NCBI GenBank assembly: GCA_025357895.1
Contig: JANYLL010000267.1
Coordinates: 1 to 5,023, forward strand
Source of the DNA: Ignavibacteriota bacterium
Lineage (GTDB): Bacteria > Bacteroidota > Ignavibacteria > Palsa-1295
Length of the DNA: 5,023 nucleotides
Reading direction: 5' to 3'
This document shows positions 1 to 4,375 of the stretch, piece by piece; position 1 is the first letter of the stretch; each line of letters begins with the position of its first letter. The notes under the pieces are model-generated. The model was given only the letters and a program-made list of their open reading frames with translations. It ran no database searches and was not told the DNA's origin. The position numbers were made by a program, and so were the translations under genes.

Positions 1-62
1 GAGGCGTAACTTTTGGGGAGTCTCGCGGGTTATTTATATACTATAATTTCAATCATACGCCT

Positions 63-866
63 ATGAAATATCTCTTAGCATTTTTTCTTCTGATTCCTCT
101 TCTTTTTGTATCGCAGGATGCATTAGCAGTCGGACCAAAGATCGACTCTGTCTATGCGGATTCAATTATTGCCTTCAATAACTTTCCCGATTCACTTGTC
201 ATTCTTCGGAAACCCGATAGCATTTACGCTCATTTTTTCGGTAACGGACCTCTTATCGATCTTGCATTCAAAAAATTTAATAGCAATAAGCTTCAGACGA
301 TCAAAGCAGGTTCAAAGATATTTATCTGGGCAAAGAAAGATAAAGCTGCAGGAGTTGATAGCTCAGCAGGATTAATAACATTCTGGTTTGATGATGGCAT
401 TCATGATCCCTATAATACCCAATCGAGTCCCTTGGTGATCAATGATGGACTCAATTTCATTCAGGTACCCAATCAGGATTTTACCTATGTTGAGCTTACC
501 CTGGCTCAAAATCAATTTGGCAAAGGAGCGACAAGCTTTTACATTGATGCCGTAGCATTGGTGCAAGACACCACTCCTCCGCCTAAATCTGTACCGAGTC
601 AGTCTGTTCTCGCTCGTTCGATCATATCATATCCAAATCCGTTCATTCAGAACACCACGATTCGTTTTGAACTTGAAACGCAAGGCGATATCCAACTTGC
701 TGTGATCGATGCCCTCGGCAGAGAAGTTGATCATGTTCAAGCCGGATTTCTGGAAAATGGATCACACGAAATTCCGCTTGCCATTAAAACGCCGGGATTT
801 TATTTTGTGAGGTTATTTATAAACGGACAACAGATCGGTAATCCTCTGAAGATCACATCGCGCTAA
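63..866 (+). CDS. Secreted protein with T9SS type A C-terminal sorting domain
   Basis: A 267-residue exported protein of unknown specific function. Residues 1-22 form a signal peptide: Lys2, a long Leu/Phe-rich core and an ALA cleavage site before Val23. Residues of about 25-175 look like an all-beta domain. It opens with ADSIIAFNNFPDS, has a PDS/LIDLAF segment, and ends with a YIDAVALVQD strand, resembling lectin-like or jelly-roll modules of surface proteins; this fold call is tentative. A Pro-rich linker (DTTPPPK) leads to residues 186-267, which carry the hallmarks of a type A sorting domain: YPNPF near 190-194, an IDALGREV strand, and a PGFYFVRLFINGQ motif. In the family this domain directs passage through the outer membrane by the T9SS and attachment or release at the surface. 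No clear Shine-Dalgarno precedes the ATG, which is common in Bacteroidota. It is the first of three tightly packed genes. The T9SS assignment is confident; the biological role is unknown. Confidence 0.88.
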   Translation: MKYLLAFFLLIPLLFVSQDALAVGPKIDSVYADSIIAFNNFPDSLVILRKPDSIYAHFFGNGPLIDLAFKKFNSNKLQTIKAGSKIFIWAKKDKAAGVDSSAGLITFWFDDGIHDPYNTQSSPLVINDGLNFIQVPNQDFTYVELTLAQNQFGKGATSFYIDAVALVQDTTPPPKSVPSQSVLARSIISYPNPFIQNTTIRFELETQGDIQLAVIDALGREVDHVQAGFLENGSHEIPLAIKTPGFYFVRLFINGQQIGNPLKITSR

Positions 867-870
867 AGCT

Positions 871-1089
871 GTGACGCTGAAAGAATTTTTACCTCGCTTA
901 GTTGCAATAATTATTTTTGTAACCGGGGCGGTATTTGCCTATATTGAAAGCGTGTATATGCGTGATCATGCCGCTTCGCTCGGAGATAAAGGCGGCAGCG
1001 TTCTTACCTGGATGTGGGTGTATCGTGTGGTAGCAATGGCACTGGTCTTTGCTTCATCGTATGTTATTGGCGGGTTCTGGAGGAGATAA
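871..1089 (+). CDS. Small two-helix membrane protein of unknown function
   Basis: A 72-residue protein that I do not recognise. Two hydrophobic segments are visible at about residues 9-28 (LVAIIIFVTGAVFAYIESVY) and 48-68 (within WMWVYRVVAMALVFASSYVIG). They are joined by a polar loop of about 20 residues containing RDHAASLGDKGG. Basic residues at the N terminus (K4, R9) and the final RR suggest both ends face the cytoplasm, with the loop in the periplasm. The start is GTG at 871, only 4 bases after the stop of the secreted-protein gene. The next in-frame ATG (958) would remove the first helix, so GTG is preferred. No strong ribosome-binding site is seen, so translation may depend on coupling to the upstream gene. 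Its stop codon is 3 bases before the next gene, and its last codons contain that gene's ribosome-binding site. The compact arrangement and coherent membrane topology support a real gene, but it could be lineage-specific. Confidence 0.68.
   Translation: MTLKEFLPRLVAIIIFVTGAVFAYIESVYMRDHAASLGDKGGSVLTWMWVYRVVAMALVFASSYVIGGFWRR
1081..1085 (+). promoter_or_regulatory. Shine-Dalgarno (AGGAG) that decides a TTG start
   Basis: AGGAG lies inside the last two codons of the two-helix membrane protein gene. It is 7 bases before TTG at 1093 but 22 bases before the first in-frame ATG at 1108. This spacing favours TTG as the start of the following lipoprotein gene and suggests translational coupling of the two genes. 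Confidence 0.6.
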
Positions 1090-1092
1090 ATT

Positions 1093-1461
1093 TTGTTATT
1101 GACTACTATGAAATTCCTTTTCGTTGTCATCTGTGCTGCTCTGTGTATTAGCTGCTATAGTAATACCACTACCTATACTGTCCATGAAATGATAATCACT
1201 CCGAAGATGCTGGTATATGCTCATAGCGATACCATCAAGACCATTTCGATAACCCATACCTGTACATGTCCGTTTAATTGGAATATTAACGTGTTAGCAG
1301 GAACGCCCATATTAAAAAATTCAAGCGGAACGGGAGATAATACACAGGTTCCTATCAGTATAGACCGTTCTATGCTGACTGTCGATACAGTTCATGCAAT
1401 GCTACAGATCACCTCAAATGGCTATGGGACGGATACGGTGCAGGTTACAGTGGTGAAGTAG
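1093..1461 (+). CDS. Small lipoprotein with BACON/Ig-like beta domain
   Basis: A 122-residue protein, probably a lipoprotein. Residues 1-20 are a signal sequence with a hydrophobic core (FLFVVICAALCIS), and Cys21 is the likely lipid-modified residue. The box C-I-S-C has an unusual Cys at -3, so processing is likely but not certain. The mature part (about 100 residues) is rich in Thr/Val/Ile strands. Its NW core, SSGTGDNTQVPISI segment and closing TSNGYGTDTVQVTV strands match the pattern of BACON or related Ig-like domains found in Bacteroidota surface proteins, although a DUF1573-like fold is also possible. A CTCP motif at residues 57-60 stands out. TTG at 1093 is preferred as the start because of the AGGAG spacing; ATG at 1108 would give 117 residues and still leave a signal peptide. 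This is the last gene of the 63-1461 cluster and is followed by a palindrome and a terminator. The specific function is unknown. Confidence 0.75.
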   Translation: MLLTTMKFLFVVICAALCISCYSNTTTYTVHEMIITPKMLVYAHSDTIKTISITHTCTCPFNWNINVLAGTPILKNSSGTGDNTQVPISIDRSMLTVDTVHAMLQITSNGYGTDTVQVTVVK

Positions 1462-1471
1462 ATAAATGCTT

Positions 1472-1497
1472 TAACCGCAGGCTAAAGCCTGCGGTTA
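1472..1497. repeat. REP-like perfect palindrome
   Basis: TAACCGCAGGC (1472-1482) and its exact reverse complement (1487-1497) flank a TAAA loop, giving an 11-base-pair stem. The CCGCAGGC/GCCTGCGG core with a TAAA or TTTA loop resembles REP-type palindromes of diverse bacteria that are associated with REP-associated tyrosine transposases (RAYTs). On the - strand the stem is preceded by GG and begins GTAA, close to the GTAG tetranucleotide typical of REP elements. There is no T run after it, so it is not a canonical terminator. It sits 10 bases past the stop of the lipoprotein gene, a typical place for such elements. No RAYT gene is in the window. Confidence 0.65.
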
Positions 1498-1519
1498 CCA
1501 ATAATGAAGATTATTAATG

Positions 1520-1553
1520 AAAAAAGCTCCGGAACAAGTCCCGGAGCTTTTTT
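1520..1553. terminator. Bidirectional rho-independent terminator
   Basis: A 13-base-pair perfect stem joins AAAAAAGCTCCGG (1520-1532) and CCGGAGCTTTTTT (1541-1553) around an 8-base loop. It has six T residues on the 3' side of either strand, so it can stop transcription both from the 63-1461 cluster on the + strand and from the converging lipoprotein gene on the - strand, whose stop codon is about 23 bases away. Confidence 0.92.
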
Positions 1554-1575
1554 ACTAAAGTGAAAGAAAAAAAAA

Positions 1576-1830
1576 TTACTTAGTTTTCTTGTCGCCTTCT
1601 TTTTTCATTTTATCAGCATCTTTCTTCATCTGATCAGCGTCTTTCTTCATCTGCTCGCCTTTTACCGAATCAACCTTTGCAGGAGCCGGTGCTGGGGCCG
1701 GAGCCGGAGCAGGTGCAGGAGTCATCATTGAATCGGCAGGTTTGACTTCTTCAGTCTTCTTGCCACAAGCGATCATGCTGAACGACATAGCCGTAAAAGC
1801 ACCAAGCACAAATAAATTACGAAGCCTCAT
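1576..1830 (-). CDS. Small lipoprotein with Pro-Ala linker and lysine-rich heptad repeats
   Basis: An 84-residue lipoprotein. The start chosen is ATG at 1830, preceded by AGAGG with a 7-base spacer. An in-frame ATG at 1872 would add 14 residues (MAVFSHFTYLRGNS) ahead of an otherwise normal signal peptide and is unlikely. Residues 1-21 have basic Arg2 and Arg4, a hydrophobic core and a M-I-A-C lipobox, with Cys22 predicted to be lipidated and followed by G-K-K. A charged stretch (23-37) leads to seven Pro-Ala pairs (38-51). Next is KVDSVKGEQ and three seven-residue repeats starting at M61, M68 and M75 (MKKDADQ, MKKDADK, MKKEGDK). The protein ends in KKTK. A Pro-Ala stretch commonly acts as a rigid linker across the cell wall, and the C-terminal lysine recalls Braun's lipoprotein, but covalent wall attachment is only inference. 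It converges on the upstream cluster across a shared terminator. Function unknown. Confidence 0.82.
   Translation of the reverse strand: MRLRNLFVLGAFTAMSFSMIACGKKTEEVKPADSMMTPAPAPAPAPAPAPAKVDSVKGEQMKKDADQMKKDADKMKKEGDKKTK
1588..1650 (-). repeat. Three 21-base tandem repeats coding for MKKDADQ-type heptads
   Basis: Within the - strand lipoprotein gene, three adjacent 21-base units encode MKKDADQ, MKKDADK and MKKEGDK. The first two are nearly identical at the DNA level and the third has diverged. The arrangement points to growth by in-frame duplication. Confidence 0.8.
1678..1719 (-). repeat. (Pro-Ala)7 coding repeat
   Basis: Seven consecutive Pro-Ala codon pairs form a degenerate 6-base repeat. 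Codon use varies between units (CCT, CCG and CCA for Pro; GCA, GCT and GCC for Ala), which suggests the protein sequence is selected and that this is not only recent slippage. Confidence 0.85.
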
Positions 1831-1945
1831 TGAATTACCTCTTAAATAAGTGAAATGTGAAAAAACAGCCATACTTTAACGCCTGCCGAGCACATATTTC
1901 GGCTGATGCCTCAGTATAACATCGATTATATAAACAACTTGAATA

Positions 1946-1977
1946 CAAATATACGAAATTCGAACGCCCTATTACAA
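1946..1977 (-). promoter_or_regulatory. Bacteroidota-type promoter for the PA-linker lipoprotein
   Basis: On the - strand a TTG (complement of 1975-1977, in a TTTTTG context) is followed after 21 bases by TATATTTG (complement of 1946-1953). This matches the Bacteroidota -33 TTG and -7 TAnnTTTG elements in both sequence and approximate spacing. Transcription would start near 1940, leaving a leader of about 110 bases before the lipoprotein ATG at 1830. A weak GCCGA/TCGGC hairpin (1885-1903) lies in that leader. Confidence 0.55.
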
Positions 1978-2012
1978 AAATCCGTCCAAAAGCGTTTCAT
2001 AAAAATTTAGGA

Positions 2013-2036
2013 TGATTCCACTGATTTCTCCTGATT
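2013..2036. repeat. Three degenerate TGATT direct repeats
   Basis: TGATT occurs at 2013, 2022 and 2032, each followed by a pyrimidine-rich stretch (TGATTCCAC, TGATTTCTC, TGATTCTTA). The 9- and 10-base periods are close to one helical turn. This may be a regulatory site for cysS or a remnant of a short genomic repeat; the sequence alone does not decide. Confidence 0.35.
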
Positions 2037-2107
2037 CTTAAGGAGTTATTTCGGATAATCGAAAAAGATTGAACTCTCCGTAACAATCGCCGCGTTGTGT
2101 TCCGACT

Positions 2108-3553
2108 ATGCCGTTACAAATTTATAACACCTTAAGTCGAAGCAAAGAGGAATTCGTACCTTTACATCCGGGAAGAATCGGGATGTATGTCTGCGGAATG
2201 ACGGTCTATAACGATGCCCATATTGGTAGTGGGAAAAGCTATGTTTCCTTTGATATTGTGCGCCGTTACCTTATGTTTTTAGGCTATCACGTTACCTATG
2301 TCCAGAATATTACTGATGTCGGGCATATGACCGATAACGATGATGATCAAGGTGAGGACAAGCTTTTAAAAAAAAGCGCAGAGATCAAACAGCATCCGAT
2401 GCAGATCGCCGAAACATTCACCAGACGTACCTCAGAAGACCTTGCAAGAATGAATGTCCTCCCGCCTGATATTATGCCGAGGGCTACGGGTCATATTATT
2501 GAGCAGATCGGGATCATTGAAGATCTGATCACAAAAGGCTATGCCTATGAAGTAAACGGAAGTGTGTATTTTGAAGTGACTAAAGATAAAGAATATGGCA
2601 AGCTTTCCGGAAGAAAAACAGAAGACCAGGAAACATCCGGAAGAGTTGAATCCCGAAGCGAGAAACGCAACCCGCAGGATTTCGCGCTATGGAAGAAAGC
2701 CGAGAAAGGACATATTCTCAGGTGGCAGTCCCCATGGGGCGAGGGCTTTCCCGGCTGGCATATTGAATGCTCGGCAATGAGCATGAAGTATTTAGGCGAA
2801 ACCTTTGATATTCACGGCGGCGGATTAGAGAATCAATTTCCTCATCATGAATGCGAGATCGCACAATCTGAATGCTCAACAGGCAAACCATTCGTCCGTT
2901 ATTGGATGCACAATAATATGGTAACTGTTGACGGAGTGAAGATGGGCAAATCACTAGGTAACTCAAGCTATCTTCGTGATCTTTATAAAGAGTACGATCC
3001 GATGACGCTTCGGTTTTATCTGCTGCAATCGCATTATCGCAGTACAACGGAGTTTAAAAAAGATGCGATCGAAGCCGCCGGAGTTGGATATTCGAAATTA
3101 CTATCGGCATATCAGAGCCTCTGTCAAGCCGTTGGTACGCAGGAAGTCCGCACTTTGAATCAGGCAGAACTTGAGCATCCGCTTGTTCGTCAATTCATTC
3201 AAGAGATGAATGATGACTTTAATACTCCAAAAGGCATTGCAATACTTTATGAACTTGCAAAGGAAACCAATACGCTTCTCTCTGAAAGTAAGTCAGAACA
3301 AGAAAAGCTCCTTGGTCTTTGGCAGATCTGGAATGCTCTTGCCGGAAGTATCCTTGGAATTCTTCCTACTTCGAACCCCGGACCCGGGACTTCGGATGTT
3401 CTTCCTTCAATCATGGAGAAAATAATCGGCTGGCGGAAGGAAGCGCGGGATAAGAAGGATTTCGCTATGAGCGATGCGATTCGTGATGATCTTGCAAAAG
3501 CCGGCGTTGTCCTTGAGGATTCAAAAGAAGGGACGAAATGGAACATAAAATGA
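2108..3553 (+). CDS. cysS: Cysteine--tRNA ligase (CysRS)
   Basis: Cytoplasmic class I aminoacyl-tRNA synthetase that joins cysteine to tRNA-Cys using ATP. The 481-residue length is close to the usual 460-500. The start at MPLQIYNTLSRSKEEF matches the typical CysRS N terminus. Zinc-binding, cysteine-recognising residues are visible as Cys29 (MYVCGMTVY), Cys221 (WHIECSAM), His246 and Glu250 (PHHECE), with the spacing known from the E. coli enzyme. The HIGH signature is HIGS at 38-41, so the final His is replaced by Ser. The KMSKS loop is KMGKS at 278-282, as in Bacteroidota enzymes. Other family blocks include NITDVGH (68-73), NPQDFALWK (188-196), FDIHGGGLENQFPHHE and YWMHNN (266-270). The C-terminal anticodon-side region (about 440-481) has the usual RKEARDKKDFAMSDAIRDDL pattern and ends in GTKWNIK. 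No Shine-Dalgarno is evident. The gene is complete, with no frameshift. Confidence 0.98.
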   Translation: MPLQIYNTLSRSKEEFVPLHPGRIGMYVCGMTVYNDAHIGSGKSYVSFDIVRRYLMFLGYHVTYVQNITDVGHMTDNDDDQGEDKLLKKSAEIKQHPMQIAETFTRRTSEDLARMNVLPPDIMPRATGHIIEQIGIIEDLITKGYAYEVNGSVYFEVTKDKEYGKLSGRKTEDQETSGRVESRSEKRNPQDFALWKKAEKGHILRWQSPWGEGFPGWHIECSAMSMKYLGETFDIHGGGLENQFPHHECEIAQSECSTGKPFVRYWMHNNMVTVDGVKMGKSLGNSSYLRDLYKEYDPMTLRFYLLQSHYRSTTEFKKDAIEAAGVGYSKLLSAYQSLCQAVGTQEVRTLNQAELEHPLVRQFIQEMNDDFNTPKGIAILYELAKETNTLLSESKSEQEKLLGLWQIWNALAGSILGILPTSNPGPGTSDVLPSIMEKIIGWRKEARDKKDFAMSDAIRDDLAKAGVVLEDSKEGTKWNIK

Positions 3554-3587
3554 TTTTCTGCGTAAAATAAGCGTATTCGGAGTAATC

Positions 3588-3611
3588 GGAAACTTTTCAG
3601 GCAGAGTTTCC
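3588..3611 (+). other. Weak hairpin after cysS
   Basis: GGAAACT (3588-3594) pairs with AGTTTCC (3605-3611) around a 10-base loop, and a second small stem, CCGTT/AACGG, lies at 3623-3635. Neither has a proper T run, so cysS may read through into the chaperone gene 132 bases downstream, or the hairpins may have a minor processing role. Confidence 0.3.
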
Positions 3612-3685
3612 CTTTACAGTAGCCGTTTTCAACGGAATTTAATACATTTACTTAACTTTTTCACAATCAGAGAGGAATTTTACAC

Positions 3686-4213
3686 ATGGTTTCAATGAAG
3701 AAACTTTCAATAGTTGCCATTGCCGTTATCGGCATGTTATCGCTCGTTTCAATGAAGTCATCGGCTCAGAAATTGGGCATTGTTGATGGGCAGAAAGTGC
3801 TCGATAGTTATAGCGAATATCAGACTGCTTCAACAAAGCTTAATTCCATCATTAAATCCTGGCAGGATACGCTCGGTATGATGCAAAAGGCGCTTCAGGA
3901 AAAAGCTGAAAACTACAAGAAGAGCTTTGAAGCGATGACGAAAGATGCTCAGGCAAAAGCTCAGGCTGATCTCGATAAGGGGCAGCAGGATATCTATACG
4001 TTCAATACACAAAAATCTGATCAGCAGAAGGGTGAGATCGTCAAAGTTCGTCAGGATCTGATGAACCCCGTTGTAGAGAAGGTAAAAGAAGCGATTAACG
4101 CTGTTGCCAAGAAGAAAAAGCTTGATATCATCCTTGATAAAGGAAATGTAGCGTATGTTTCTGACGGAGCTACTGATATTACATCTGATGTTCAGAGCGC
4201 GCTGAAAAAATAA
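3686..4213 (+). CDS. OmpH/Skp-family periplasmic chaperone (first copy)
   Basis: A 175-residue member of the OmpH/Skp family, periplasmic holdases that keep unfolded outer-membrane proteins soluble on their way to the BAM complex. Residues 1-27 form a signal peptide (basic KK at 5-6, hydrophobic core, SSA before Gln28). The mature protein opens with the family's first strand (KLGIVDGQKVLDSYSEY). A long charged helical region at about 46-140 (for example LQEKAENYKKSFEAMTKDAQAKA) would form the coiled-coil tentacle. It closes with the second strand block (KKLDIILDKGNVAYVSDGATDIT) and a short helix. ATG at 3686 is used because AGAGG lies 10 bases upstream; ATG at 3695 would also keep the signal peptide. 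A second paralogue follows downstream, separated by a strong terminator. Family membership is confident; redundancy or client split between the copies is unknown. Confidence 0.93.
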   Translation: MVSMKKLSIVAIAVIGMLSLVSMKSSAQKLGIVDGQKVLDSYSEYQTASTKLNSIIKSWQDTLGMMQKALQEKAENYKKSFEAMTKDAQAKAQADLDKGQQDIYTFNTQKSDQQKGEIVKVRQDLMNPVVEKVKEAINAVAKKKKLDIILDKGNVAYVSDGATDITSDVQSALKK

Positions 4214-4261
4214 ATCGGTGCAGTTTTTAAGCCCCCGATCATTTTAAGGGCACAATTTACG

Positions 4262-4297
4262 AGCGCGTTTGCTTTATTATAAGCAAACGCGCTTTTT
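4262..4297 (+). terminator. Rho-independent terminator between the two OmpH genes
   Basis: AGCGCGTTTGCTT (4262-4274) pairs perfectly with AAGCAAACGCGCT (4281-4293) around a TATTAT loop and is followed by TTTTGTTT. The 13-base-pair, GC-containing stem with a T-rich tail ends transcripts of the first OmpH gene about 50 bases past its stop, so the second copy probably has its own promoter or depends on partial readthrough. Confidence 0.92.
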
Positions 4298-4375
4298 GTT
4301 TGGGTAGTAATTCAATTTTGTCTTATTAGGACATATAACTTCCCGGTAAACAATAATTTTTTAGAAGATAAGAAA

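Larger units (their letters stand above)
1831..2107. other. Divergent intergenic region between the lipoprotein gene and cysS
   Basis: A gap of 277 bases between two divergently transcribed genes. The left part is the leader and promoter of the - strand lipoprotein gene. The right part contains three TGATT repeats (2013-2036) and a small CTCCT/AGGAG hairpin (2028-2045). I find no convincing TTG/TAnnTTTG promoter reading toward cysS, and no ribosome-binding site directly before the cysS ATG. I see no RNA gene or riboswitch here. Confidence 0.6.

Noticed and set aside
11..51. Possible promoter (TTTTG then TATAATTT) for the first gene
   Set aside because: Spacing is too long for the Bacteroidota consensus and the start codon is very close; the true promoter may lie outside the window.
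372..566. A 64-codon frame on the - strand and a 73-codon + frame within the T9SS cargo gene
   Set aside because: Both lie inside a well-supported secreted-protein gene and have unconvincing protein composition.
1472..1553. The two adjacent palindromes as a CRISPR-like or attachment-site array
   Set aside because: The two hairpins have unrelated sequences, there are no spacers or repeated units, and the second is a standard terminator.
1831..1872. N-terminal extension of the - strand lipoprotein to ATG at 1872 (98 residues)
   Set aside because: The ATG at 1830 has a well-spaced AGAGG and begins a normal signal peptide; the extra 14 residues would precede it and spoil the n-region.
2071..2107. 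T-box or other riboswitch in front of cysS
   Set aside because: Only a 4-base ACAA/TTGT stem is visible, with no T-box sequence or terminator/antiterminator pair.
2545..3047. Open frames on both strands inside cysS
   Set aside because: They overlap the unmistakable cysS frame, show no family features and have no ribosome-binding sites; they are shadows of the real gene.
3641..3660. TACATTTA and TAACTTTT as -7 elements for the first OmpH gene
   Set aside because: Each matches TAnnTTTG at 7 of 8 positions, but no TTG lies at the right distance upstream, so the promoter is not supported.
4313..4320. CAATTTTG as a -7 element for the second OmpH gene
   Set aside because: One mismatch to TAnnTTTG and no suitably spaced TTG; the nearest lies in the terminator tail only 14 bases upstream.
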